Shown in pieces: positions 1-6,665 of a DNA stretch of 11,875 nucleotides (position 1 is the first letter of the stretch; each line of letters begins with the position of its first letter). The translations under genes and the position numbers were made by a program. Below the pieces are notes generated by a model. It made no database searches. It saw nothing but the letters and a program-made list of their open reading frames with translations, and was not told the origin of the DNA. Source of the DNA: Bacillota bacterium. GTDB taxonomy: Bacteria; Bacillota; Sulfobacillia; Sulfobacillales; Sulfobacillaceae. Location: NCBI GenBank assembly GCA_023488565.1, contig JAMDDZ010000002.1, positions 1 through 11,875 on the forward strand, written 5' to 3'.

Positions 1-258
1 AGGGCGAAGGCTGGCAGCTTTGGGGAAGTCAGCAAGCAAAACTGGGAAGGACTCCGCGCGCCGGTGCCCGCTTGGACCATCCGGGAAGAGCACGGCGGCC
101 CGTATAACTGCGTGTGCAGGAAATCGCCGCGTGGTGCCGCGCCCGACGGATCGGGTTGGAGTACTGAGGACCCGGCGGACAACATAACCGCTGGCGAGGA
201 AAGGACCCGTGGACGACTCATGGTGCGGCAAGAGCCATTCTATAGGGAGACGGGATAG
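1..258. other. GC-rich stretch of unknown nature at left edge
   Basis: This stretch is clearly richer in G and C than the DNA that follows it from about 260. One + frame is open from the window edge to a TAG at 256-258, giving 85 codons. The translation is rich in Gly, Arg and charged residues, has no recognisable domain or hydrophobic core pattern, and has no good ribosome binding site before the internal GTG at 64. It could be the end of a coding region from upstream, a remnant of a mobile element, or a structured RNA. A short string resembling the conserved RNase P RNA element (GAGGAAAG, near 196) is present, but the other hallmarks of that RNA are not. I do not recognise it and assign no function. 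Confidence 0.3.
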
Positions 259-573
259 ATACGCTCACTCGCTATGTCAGATATGCCTTAAACGACGATA
301 ACCAGGAATAACCAACCGAAGCCAATAACGAGGGTCATATACCATCACCACATGCAACGGGCGAAGGTGCCAGACTTTTTAGTGTATCTCATCAAGGGCA
401 TTGTTTTATAAAGCCAGGGTACCCAAAGGCTGGTGAGAAGATCAACGCTATACCCAACATTCAGCCTATTGTTAACAGAATCTTAAACATTTAAAGAGGT
501 TTGAGCAATATACAAAATCCTGTTGCATAAACATACGGAAGAGAGTATAGTTTTGCAACGGGAGGCGGTTTTA
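259..573. other. Gene-free leader upstream of argF
   Basis: No coding frame in this stretch has a ribosome binding site or family resemblance. It is AT-richer than the preceding 258 bases. It holds the likely argF promoter near its right end and a small palindromic segment (GGGTACCC) around 417-424. A - strand frame across 491-922 is antisense to argF and is not credible. I looked for an ArgR-type operator (paired ATTCA/TGAAT half-sites) and found nothing convincing. Confidence 0.4.
523..551 (+). promoter_or_regulatory. Possible argF promoter
   Basis: TTGCAT (523-528) and TATAGT (546-551) are separated by 17 bases, the normal spacing for a housekeeping sigma promoter. The -10 is close to consensus and the -35 is weak. 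Transcription would start near 558, just before the GGAGG at 561-565. That would make a very short leader and would rule out the TTG at 523 as the translation start. A weaker alternative pair, TTGTTA (469-474) and TAAAGA (492-497), lies upstream. Confidence 0.35.
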
Positions 574-1533
574 GTGGTAGAGCGGATGACAGCAGAATTA
601 CCGGCATTAAAGGGACGGTCCGTCGTGTCGCTGATGGAGTGGACGCCAGAAGAGATTCGTCAATTATTGAAAACAGCACAGTGGATGAAGGCCAATCGTA
701 GAGTGGCTGATACTCGGCAGCTATTGTCTGGGAAGCACGTGGCGTTGCTTTTTGAATTGCCTTCGACTCGAACACGAGTATCGTTTCAAGTGGCGATTGG
801 GCAACTCGGGGCTGAGATGGTGTGGATGGATTGGGGCAGCACTCAACTAGGCCGCGGCGAGTCGCTTGAAGACACCGCGCGCGTATTGTCGCGGTATGTG
901 GACGGTATCGTGGTGCGAGCAAAGAAGCACGAAACGGTTCAGGTATTACGACGGTTCACTACCATTCCGGTATTTAACGCCTTAACTGATCGGGCTCATC
1001 CGTTTCAGGTGCTTGCCGATGCTTTGACCATCTCCGAGGAATTTGGGGGGTGGTCCGATATCAAGTTGACATATTTGGGTGATGGGAATAACATGGCTCA
1101 TTCTTATTTAGTAATTGGCGCCAAATTAGGAATGCACGTAACCATTGCAGCGCCGAAAGGTTTTGAACCTGCCCGAGAAGTGGTGGAGTGGGCTCGCAAC
1201 GAATCCGCCATGACAGGCGGATCTGTGACCGTAACCAATGACCCCGAACAAGCGGTGTTTGCCGCGGATGTGCTGGCAACCGACGTGTTTGTGTCCATGG
1301 GGGACGAAGGGGATTTGGATCGTAAACGAGAAGTAATGCAGAAGTTTCAAGTCAATCAGAAATTGATGAACCTGGCAAAGTCGCAAGCCATCTTCTTGCA
1401 TTGTTTGCCCGCCCATCGTGGTGAAGAGGTTACTGCTGAAGTGATTGATGGTCCCCAGTCAAAGGTCTGGGATCAGGCCGAGAATCGTCTTTGGGTGCAA
1501 AAGAGCACTTTGGCTCATGTGCTAGCAGATTAA
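574..1533 (+). CDS. argF: Ornithine carbamoyltransferase (OTCase)
   Basis: This enzyme transfers the carbamoyl group from carbamoyl phosphate to ornithine, giving citrulline, in cytoplasmic arginine biosynthesis. The expected motifs appear in order: carbamoyl-phosphate loop STRTR at 64-68, HPFQ at 142-145 (more often HPCQ or HPTQ), GDGNNMAHS at 169-177, SMG at 241-243, catalytic HCLPAHRG at 276-283, and DQAENRLWVQK at 300-310. The HCLP cysteine and the SMG loop favour ornithine over other carbamoyl acceptors. The GTG at 574 is chosen because GGAGG lies 8 bases before it, giving 319 residues, which is normal for the family. The in-frame TTG at 523 overlaps a likely -35 box, and an ATG at 586 is a possible alternative. 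No other arginine gene is adjacent, so it appears to stand alone. The name argF rather than argI is by convention. Confidence 0.95.
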   Translation: MVERMTAELPALKGRSVVSLMEWTPEEIRQLLKTAQWMKANRRVADTRQLLSGKHVALLFELPSTRTRVSFQVAIGQLGAEMVWMDWGSTQLGRGESLEDTARVLSRYVDGIVVRAKKHETVQVLRRFTTIPVFNALTDRAHPFQVLADALTISEEFGGWSDIKLTYLGDGNNMAHSYLVIGAKLGMHVTIAAPKGFEPAREVVEWARNESAMTGGSVTVTNDPEQAVFAADVLATDVFVSMGDEGDLDRKREVMQKFQVNQKLMNLAKSQAIFLHCLPAHRGEEVTAEVIDGPQSKVWDQAENRLWVQKSTLAHVLAD

Positions 1534-1560
1534 ATACGGGAAAACTATTACGGAGTATGA

Positions 1561-1605
1561 GCCCGGTCGCTCTGAGCGAAGAGATATCGCATCGAGGGGC
1601 CGGGC
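1561..1605 (+). terminator. Weak hairpin after argF
   Basis: GCCCGG (1561-1566) can pair with CCGGGC (1600-1605), and CGCT/AGCG pairs inside the loop. The position, 28 bases after the argF stop, suits transcript termination. However, the loop is long and there is no T run after the stem, so this is at best a weak terminator or leader structure. Confidence 0.25.
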
Positions 1606-1650
1606 CTATTGTTATGCCGTTGGGTGAGTCATTCCTATCCCCGCTAAACG

Positions 1651-1679
1651 GTGTACCCTATGCTAGCTTCATGGTACAC
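1651..1679. promoter_or_regulatory. Inverted repeat upstream of fur
   Basis: GTGTACC (1651-1657) and GGTACAC (1673-1679) are perfect 7-base inverted arms around a 15-base spacer. Their centres are 22 bases apart, about two helical turns, as expected for a dimeric repressor. The repeat lies 42 bases before the fur start and could be an operator. It does not match the classical Fur or PerR box. A TATAAC at 1689-1694 just downstream could be a -10 box. The regulator that would bind is not known from the sequence. Confidence 0.35.
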
Positions 1680-1720
1680 TGATGGTGATATAACCTCCAT
1701 GGTAAAGGGTGAGAAATAGC

Positions 1721-2170
1721 GTGCCACAGTTGTCTGCAGTGTTTCGCAAACTGGAGCAAGGATCTAAGCGGCTAACGCCGCAACGGGAGTTAGTGATCCG
1801 GATTTTTGCAGATCATCCTGGCGAGCATCTTTCTGCGGAGGAAGTGCATCACTTAGTCAAAAAGGAATTTGCCGACATTGGTCTGGCAACGGTCTATCGA
1901 GCACTGGAGTTACTTACGGATTTAAATATTTTGCAACGCATTAGTTTTAACGATGGCAAAGCCCGATATGAATTTAACCAAGAAGAACTTCATCGCCATC
2001 ATCATTTGGTATGCTTGAGGTGTGGAAAAGTTGATGAGTTCACTGAGGATCTGCTAGATCCTCTAGAAGACCGCATTTTTCAGCAACGGGGTTTTAAAGT
2101 ACTGGACCATGAACTCAAACTCTATGGTATTTGTAAAAGTTGTGCCAAAAATGTCCGAACGAGGGGGTAA
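1721..2170 (+). CDS. fur: Fur-family metal-dependent regulator (Fur type)
   Basis: This is a cytoplasmic, metal-sensing DNA-binding repressor. Residues 15-66 hold the winged-helix domain, including LTPQRE and the recognition region IGLATVYRALELL. Residues 80 to the end are the dimerisation and metal domain, with the HRHHHLVC histidine cluster at 91-98 and two CxxC pairs (98/101 and 138/141) for a structural zinc. The stretches LATVYR.LELL, HHHLVC, VDE..EDLL and HGIC-like YGIC resemble Bacillus Fur more than PerR or Zur, so iron sensing is the best guess. The GTG at 1721 gives 149 residues and follows a GGGTGAG-type binding site at a good distance. An in-frame GTG at 1709 has no such site. Two bases after its stop begins the ArsC/Spx-family gene, so the two are probably co-transcribed. 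Iron versus another metal is not proven. Confidence 0.9.
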   Translation: MPQLSAVFRKLEQGSKRLTPQRELVIRIFADHPGEHLSAEEVHHLVKKEFADIGLATVYRALELLTDLNILQRISFNDGKARYEFNQEELHRHHHLVCLRCGKVDEFTEDLLDPLEDRIFQQRGFKVLDHELKLYGICKSCAKNVRTRG

Positions 2171-2172
2171 CT

Positions 2173-2514
2173 GTGGCAACGCAACTTTATTGCTATCGTA
2201 AGTGAAGCACTTGCGCCAAGGCGCGAGCGTGGCTCGCCAATCATGGGGTAGAATTTTTGGAGCGGGACCTCATTGCTGAGCCCTTAACGGCGGCCGAAAT
2301 TGTCTCAATACGAGAAGAAGTTGGCGACCTTATTCCCCTTATCTCCAAGAAGAGTCCCAAGTATCGTGAACTACAACATGGGGATTTGACGGAACAGCAA
2401 TGGATAAAGGAAATGTCTCAAGAACCACGCCTTATCAAGCGGCCCATTTGGCGCGCCAACGACCATATTTATGTAGGCTTTGACCCCGAAACCTGGACTC
2501 AAGCGCTAACTTAA
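2173..2514 (+). CDS. ArsC/Spx-family thiol protein with in-frame TGA (possible selenoprotein)
   Basis: Reading from the GTG at 2173 and passing the TGA at 2203-2205 gives 113 residues, the usual length for the ArsC/Spx/YffB family of thioredoxin-fold proteins. Before the TGA the frame reads LYCYRK, the first beta strand. After it come STCAKARAWL, then the RLIKRPI motif (86-92) and the VGF element (101-103). The TGA is at codon 11, precisely the first cysteine of the family CxxC motif, so the active site would be UxxC (Sec11, Cys14). GAGGGGG at 2161-2167 is a strong binding site for this GTG, only 2 bases after fur. A candidate SECIS hairpin follows the TGA. Alternatives are a nonsense mutation of a Cys codon, which would make this a pseudogene, or reinitiation at the TTG at 2257, which would lose the whole active site. 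Which member it is (arsenate reductase, Spx-like regulator or another oxidoreductase) cannot be told. Confidence 0.75.
2203..2205 (+). other. In-frame TGA at catalytic Cys position (candidate Sec codon)
   Basis: The TGA is codon 11 of the ArsC/Spx-family gene. It replaces the first Cys of the CxxC pair, giving K-TGA-STC. One base change from TGC or TGT would also create it. The frame is otherwise open to the normal stop at 2512-2514. Confidence 0.6.
2210..2237 (+). promoter_or_regulatory. Candidate bacterial SECIS hairpin(s)
   Basis: GCGAGC (2223-2228), loop GTG (2229-2231) and GCTCGC (2232-2237) form a perfect 6-bp stem whose loop begins with G, 23 bases after the TGA. Known bacterial SECIS elements have an apical loop roughly 16-37 bases from the UGA, with a G among the first two loop bases. 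A competing hairpin, CTTGCGC / GCGCGAG (2210-2216 with 2221-2227, loop CAAG), is 7 bp long but closer than usual to the TGA. The two exclude each other. Bacterial SECIS sequences are poorly conserved, and GC-rich coding DNA can form such stems by chance. Confidence 0.45.
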
Positions 2515-3344
2515 AACGCCTGTGGGCAAAAGTGTTGAAATACCCGTAGAGCGGCCTCAGGCAACACCCGATGTGCCTCATTGTCGACATGGAACCGTAA
2601 ATCCTGGCATCCTTCACTCATGATGGCGATGGCGTAGTCACCCCAGGGAGTGGTCACGATACCGACATCATTGCGAACTCCTTCGACAGAACCGCTTTTG
2701 CTGCCAATGATGACCTGGGGAGGGTTCTCGGTTTCGCTGTTTAACAAGTTGTAGGGCATCAGCCTTGTTAAAAGGGTATTGTACTGTTGCCGGATCAGGA
2801 CATCCCAGATCCATTGGCTCACGGTTGGGCTGATAATCTCGCGATGGTATATCCCTTTGAGCAAGTGAACCATGTCTTTTGGGGTGCTGAGACCGATAGG
2901 TGGGGGAATATGAAAATCAATCCGTTTTCGAATTACCGTACTACGAGCACCAAAATCTTGCATCAGACGGTTGACCGCGTCAAGTCCAATTAGTCGCAAT
3001 ACCATATTGGTAGCCATGTTGTCGCTAACGATAATCATCAGCATCAAGACGTCTGCTAGGGGCAACACGGTGCCTATGCCAAGGTTTTGCAGAACCCCGG
3101 AGCCCGTTACGTAATCGTCGGACAGCAACGGCACCGGCTGTTCCAAGCGTAGCTTGCCCTCGTGAATCTTCTGCATCGCGGTAATCAGAATTGGCAACTT
3201 AATCGTGGAGGCCGTTTCCATGGGATGGGGGTTGCCAAACGCAATGACCTCCCCTGTCTCGAGGTGTTCGGCGTGCACAGTAAATGTGCCGGAAAAATTT
3301 TCGGCAATCTGGGAGAGCGTGTTATATAGCGACAGCAAGATCAA
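2511..3344 (-). CDS. Class A beta-lactamase-like serine hydrolase
   Basis: This is a member of the beta-lactamase/DD-peptidase fold. The three signature motifs are present: STIK at 46-49 (nucleophile Ser46, Lys49), SDN at 107-109, and KSG at 216-218. The omega-loop ExxLN glutamate that true class A enzymes use for deacylation is not seen around 136-150, so beta-lactam hydrolysis is doubtful and the substrate is unknown. No signal peptide or lipobox is visible at the N terminus, unlike exported beta-lactamases, so a cytoplasmic location is suggested. The start is a TTG whose TTGA overlaps the moeA stop. AGGAGG lies 4 bases before it, and a second TTG two codons on is equally possible. The 277 residues suit the family. 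Its stop overlaps that of the convergent ArsC/Spx gene. Confidence 0.85.
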   Translation of the reverse strand: MILLSLYNTLSQIAENFSGTFTVHAEHLETGEVIAFGNPHPMETASTIKLPILITAMQKIHEGKLRLEQPVPLLSDDYVTGSGVLQNLGIGTVLPLADVLMLMIIVSDNMATNMVLRLIGLDAVNRLMQDFGARSTVIRKRIDFHIPPPIGLSTPKDMVHLLKGIYHREIISPTVSQWIWDVLIRQQYNTLLTRLMPYNLLNSETENPPQVIIGSKSGSVEGVRNDVGIVTTPWGDYAIAIMSEGCQDLRFHVDNEAHRVLPEAALRVFQHFCPQAF

Positions 3345-4591
3345 TTCTCCTCCTTTTCGTTAGGATCCCAACTTAATGCGGTAGATCCTAGACCTGGGGT
3401 TCTTAGTCCGGTGATTGCAGTTCCCGGAGCAATTGGTGGGGTTCCGTGCGGGATGATGGCAAATGCGTCCGCTGCCGCATACGACGAGAGGAGATCAGAC
3501 TGTTGGGGTAGATTGAGATCAAACGTGGTGCCTGTCTCGTCAGCAATGATGCGGGTTCGCAAGTAGCGGGTTTCTCTTGTGGCCTTGGGAAATCCATCGA
3601 TAAGGCGACCAAACACTATCTCTTGGCGAAGACGTCCGTGATGCATATGGGCGAGCCAGGGCACCCCTAACACGATCCATGAAGTCATGGCGGCACCAGG
3701 ATTTCCTGACAATGATAAAATGGGCACATTGTCCACGACGGACCCAGCAATGGATTTCCCGGGGTGCATATCGGCTCTCCAAAACAAGAGACGGCTGTGT
3801 TCGCGAAGGCTCTGGATAACGTCGTCTTTATCACCGACCGACACGCCACCGGTAGTGACGACCATATCAAACCCGGGCACACTGGCTAAGGCTTGGTGAA
3901 GCTCGGAAATGAAGAGGCCAGGCATATCAGGAACGATGGGTAGCGCCGTCACCTGAGCACCTGCGGCTTCAAGCCAAGCGGTCAACACGAATCGGTTGGC
4001 ATCATAGATATGAGCTGACGGCAAAGAAGAGCCCGGCAGGACCAACTCACTTCCTGTAGTCACTAGCAAAACGCGTGGTTTTCGCAGAACGCGCACCGAA
4101 TTCAGCCCTAAGGTGGCAATGAGGCCGATATGGACGGGTCCCAGCCGTTGCCCCCGCCTCAGAACTACTGTGTCGACCGCGAATTCGCTGCCTGCAAGAG
4201 ATATATTGCGGCCCAGCTTTACCGGAGAATCGATGCGTACTAGGCCGTTGGCCGCTATCGCCTGCTCTTGTTCTACTACTGCATCCGCTCCCGGAGGCAA
4301 AGGAGCTCCGGTAAAAATGCGGTAGGCGTGGCCTGAATCGCATTCCATGCTGGGAGTATCTCCGGCGCCAATAGTGCCCATTACGGTAAGTTCACCAGGT
4401 AAGTCGTGAGACTGCACAGCATATCCATCCATGGCTGCTCGATCAAAACGCGGAATGGGTGAATTCGTGGTTAGGGTTTCGGCCAATGTTCTACCGGCAC
4501 AGTGATGGAGGGAACAAATCTCCACATCATTAATGGGTGTACTGACCTCGAACAGGAGTGCCAAAGCATCGGTTACTGAAGTATAAGCCAT
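3341..4591 (-). CDS. moeA: Molybdopterin molybdenumtransferase MoeA
   Basis: MoeA inserts molybdate into adenylylated molybdopterin in the cytoplasm, giving molybdenum cofactor. Motifs in order are FDRAAMDGYAV at 49-59, YRIFTGAPLPPGAD at 90-103, TTGSEL at 178-183, the MPT-binding TTGGVSVGDKDDV at 246-258, HPGKS at 276-280 and LSGNPGA at 294-300. The C-terminal beta domain (domain IV) ends near residue 400. At 416 residues the length is typical. The ATG start follows AGAGG 9 bases upstream. It lies 33 bases after mobB and overlaps the hydrolase gene at its TGA stop, so it is the third gene of a likely four-gene operon. Confidence 0.95.
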   Translation of the reverse strand: MAYTSVTDALALLFEVSTPINDVEICSLHHCAGRTLAETLTTNSPIPRFDRAAMDGYAVQSHDLPGELTVMGTIGAGDTPSMECDSGHAYRIFTGAPLPPGADAVVEQEQAIAANGLVRIDSPVKLGRNISLAGSEFAVDTVVLRRGQRLGPVHIGLIATLGLNSVRVLRKPRVLLVTTGSELVLPGSSLPSAHIYDANRFVLTAWLEAAGAQVTALPIVPDMPGLFISELHQALASVPGFDMVVTTGGVSVGDKDDVIQSLREHSRLLFWRADMHPGKSIAGSVVDNVPILSLSGNPGAAMTSWIVLGVPWLAHMHHGRLRQEIVFGRLIDGFPKATRETRYLRTRIIADETGTTFDLNLPQQSDLLSSYAAADAFAIIPHGTPPIAPGTAITGLRTPGLGSTALSWDPNEKEEN

Positions 4592-4624
4592 GACATGTAG
4601 CCTCTTTTTACTTTACGCATAATT

Positions 4625-5167
4625 TTATGGTACATCGAATCCGGTGTGGGCCGCAACTGGCCACGAATGCTGCCAGACATCCCATTCGAAAGAGGCGGAA
4701 GCATTTAGGTTCCACAATTTTAAGGCTAACTGTTGCGCACTGTCGGAGGTTAATGGGAGGGGATGCGGCAACCAAAATATCTCTGAGTTTTGGGCAGGTT
4801 TTTGAGGCCCGATGAGAATTTTGCATGGGCTGGTTAGACTTGATGGATTTCCGACCCATATTTTAGGCGTAAAAAGATTTTTATAACCTTCGACCACCAG
4901 GTGGTCGCAGTTATGCCCATACCAGCGGAAGAATTCGGCGGGGTCAGTGAGCTGACCTCGGATTACAATGCCATTAGGGTGAATACGTGCGGTGGAGGCG
5001 GCGGCATTCAGACGTGCAGTGTCCGAAAACTCGCTATCCGATTCCATGACATGGTGACTGTGTTTGATGACCCGTACAGTCCCCGGAAGCAAAGGAATTA
5101 GCGATTCTAGTAGTAACGTTTTTCCCTGTTTCGAGGGACCGGCAACATGCCAAACTCGTGGATTCAT
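4625..5167 (-). CDS. mobB: Molybdopterin-guanine dinucleotide biosynthesis adapter MobB
   Basis: MobB is a GTP-binding P-loop protein that assists MobA in attaching GMP to molybdopterin. The Walker A loop GPSKQGKTL is at 10-18, IKHSHH at 34-39 and VVEGYKN at 91-97, as in the family. The ATG at 5167 is chosen because ATGA overlaps the mobA stop, typical of translational coupling, and because MNPRVWHVAG leads directly into the P-loop. The frame is also open 11 codons further upstream, inside mobA. It has 180 residues. The C-terminal 70 residues are less conserved and I recognise no extra domain there. Confidence 0.92.
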   Translation of the reverse strand: MNPRVWHVAGPSKQGKTLLLESLIPLLPGTVRVIKHSHHVMESDSEFSDTARLNAAASTARIHPNGIVIRGQLTDPAEFFRWYGHNCDHLVVEGYKNLFTPKIWVGNPSSLTSPCKILIGPQKPAQNSEIFWLPHPLPLTSDSAQQLALKLWNLNASASFEWDVWQHSWPVAAHTGFDVP

Positions 5168-5751
5168 AGGCGAATCGTTCCATGGGATGATAACAACCAT
5201 TTTTCCCAGTCGTCCGGCGTATTCAAGTTTGCCAGCAACTCGGGATCTTCTATGTTCACGAAGCGGGTCACGAGATCGGGCAATGCTGATCCGACTCGAT
5301 GTTGCCGCTGTTTTAACTGGTCTTCAATTACCGGAATCAGACCGGGGGACCATAAACTAATGAGTGGCTGCCGGATTTTCCCGTGACGGGGGACGATTGC
5401 CATCGTCGTCGCATCGCGGGCATGATATAGAATCTCATATAACGATGGACTCGCGTTGGGACAATCCACCGCGAGAACTGCTAGCCAAGACCTGCGACAG
5501 ACTTTCAAGCCTTGCAGAATACCAGAAAGCGGACCTTGGTTGTCGGTGGCATCAACCAAATTTAGAGAAGACGGATTAGGCCAATGATAGGGTCGGGAAA
5601 TATACACGGGACCCGATACCGTGCGCTTCAAAATGTCACGGGCATGGTCTAGCAATGTAACGTGATGAGCGATAGACAAAGCGGCCTTATCCTGTCCCAT
5701 ACGCTGAGAACGGCCTCCCGCCAACACTAAACCCTCGGCATCCTCTATCAT
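5164..5751 (-). CDS. mobA: Molybdenum cofactor guanylyltransferase MobA
   Basis: MobA transfers GMP from GTP to molybdopterin, forming the guanine dinucleotide cofactor used by DMSO-reductase-family enzymes such as formate dehydrogenase and nitrate reductase. Nucleotidyltransferase motifs seen are LAGGRSQRMGQDKA at 10-23, GPLSGI at 73-78, DCPN at 96-99 (metal-binding Asp96) and NLNTPDDW at 175-182. The ATG at 5751 follows GGAGG by 5 bases. With 195 residues it is a normal length. It is the first gene of the likely mobA-mobB-moeA-hydrolase operon and ends in TGA, showing that TGA is read as stop here. Confidence 0.95.
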   Translation of the reverse strand: MIEDAEGLVLAGGRSQRMGQDKAALSIAHHVTLLDHARDILKRTVSGPVYISRPYHWPNPSSLNLVDATDNQGPLSGILQGLKVCRRSWLAVLAVDCPNASPSLYEILYHARDATTMAIVPRHGKIRQPLISLWSPGLIPVIEDQLKQRQHRVGSALPDLVTRFVNIEDPELLANLNTPDDWEKWLLSSHGTIRL

Positions 5752-5857
5752 CGTGGCCTCCGAAACTTGACTGAGGGTGCGACGACTACCCCCGCTAGAC
5801 GGCTATTCTTTGCCATCTATAGTGTATCATAGCAGGCAAGATGAACGGAGGGATTGA
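5752..5857. promoter_or_regulatory. Divergent intergenic region between mobA and the HAD gene
   Basis: These 106 bases must carry the promoters for both divergent transcripts. On the + strand TATAGT (about 5818) is a possible -10, and on the - strand TATGAT from the same few bases is a possible -10 for mobA. No good -35 partner was found for either, and no clear operator is visible. Confidence 0.3.
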
Positions 5858-6574
5858 ATGGGGTCACTGATTCGAGCAGTAGGCGTGGACTTAGACGGTA
5901 CACTGTTACAGTTAGCCGACGATTTCATTGCGCAATATCTGAGGTTAGTCAATGATTGGGTGGCTCCGCGCTTGAACCTGGATGCGATGTTTTCCAAAGC
6001 AATTTGGGAGACGACCATGTGGGCGACGGCACAAGATCACGGACCTATACTGTTTCAAGATGCTTTTTACCGTAATTTATGCCAAGCCACTGAGGTGCCG
6101 CGTCAGACCATAGAAGAGGTTTTTAGTGATTTTTACCATAACATATTCCAAGAATTGCGGCATCTGGGACATCCTGTGGTAGGCGCAATGGGCTTTTTAA
6201 CCCAGTTGCAAGCAATGGGATTGCGCGTTGTATTGCTAACCAGTCCAGTATTTCCTCGGGTGGCAATTGAGGAGCGGTTAGTCTGGGCAGGTCTCGAAGG
6301 GTTTCCATTTGATTGGATTTCAAGTTTTGAGGTGGTTCACGCTGCCAAGCCACACCCGGCTTATTATCGGGAAGCAGCCACAACACTGGGCATCGAACCG
6401 CAGCAATGGCTCATGGTTGGTAATGATCTGGAGGCGGATATACGTCCGGCTGTGGCTACTGGAATGCAGGCGTGGTGGGTAAACGGCCAAGAGCTTCCTG
6501 ATGACTTGCGGGGTAAGGTGCACCAGGGCACATTGCAGCAATTGTTGGAACTGTTGGCCGCGTCGTCCCGATAA
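5858..6574 (+). CDS. HAD-superfamily hydrolase
   Basis: This is a haloacid dehalogenase-type phosphatase, probably cytoplasmic and acting on a small phosphorylated metabolite that cannot be named. All four motifs are present: DLDGT at 11-15 (nucleophile Asp11, acid/base Asp13), the Thr/Ser of LLTSP near 128, Lys164 in AAKPHP, and GNDLEAD at 188-194. A helical cap is inserted after motif I (about 20-110), as in subfamily I. The ATG follows GGAGGG (5848-5853) at good spacing. At 238 residues it is typical. It is a single gene, divergent from mobA and convergent with the transporter gene. Nothing ties it to molybdenum cofactor synthesis except position. Confidence 0.9.
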   Translation: MGSLIRAVGVDLDGTLLQLADDFIAQYLRLVNDWVAPRLNLDAMFSKAIWETTMWATAQDHGPILFQDAFYRNLCQATEVPRQTIEEVFSDFYHNIFQELRHLGHPVVGAMGFLTQLQAMGLRVVLLTSPVFPRVAIEERLVWAGLEGFPFDWISSFEVVHAAKPHPAYYREAATTLGIEPQQWLMVGNDLEADIRPAVATGMQAWWVNGQELPDDLRGKVHQGTLQQLLELLAASSR

Positions 6575-6665
6575 ATGACTCATGAACACCGAATGTTAGG
6601 ACATGCCTTGGTTAAATCTTTGAGTCCGAGAGGCAAAGGGCAACATCGAACACTGGGAGTGGGGG

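Noticed and set aside
180..245. RNase P RNA suggested by GAGGAAAG
   Set aside because: The conserved companion elements (such as ACAGAAA and a matching 3' half) are not found downstream, so the short match is likely chance.
523..573. TTG at 523 as the argF start
   Set aside because: It has no binding site, gives an N-terminal extension unlike the family, and overlaps a likely -35 box. GTG 574 has GGAGG at ideal spacing.
491..922. 143-residue - strand frame
   Set aside because: It is antisense to argF, which is certain from its motifs, and it shows no protein-like features.
2203..2205. TGA reassigned genome-wide to Trp or Cys
   Set aside because: mobA, moeA and the SirB1-like gene end in TGA at proper gene ends with overlapping downstream starts, so TGA is a normal stop here.
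2257..2514. Short frame starting at TTG 2257 as an independent 85-residue protein
   Set aside because: It is the C-terminal part of the ArsC/Spx protein and would lack the first strand, helix and both active-site residues. The family match continues upstream through the TGA.
6575..6665. Bidirectional terminator between the HAD and transporter genes
   Set aside because: Only a 5-bp CTTTG/CAAAG pairing with a large loop was found and no T run, which is too weak to call.
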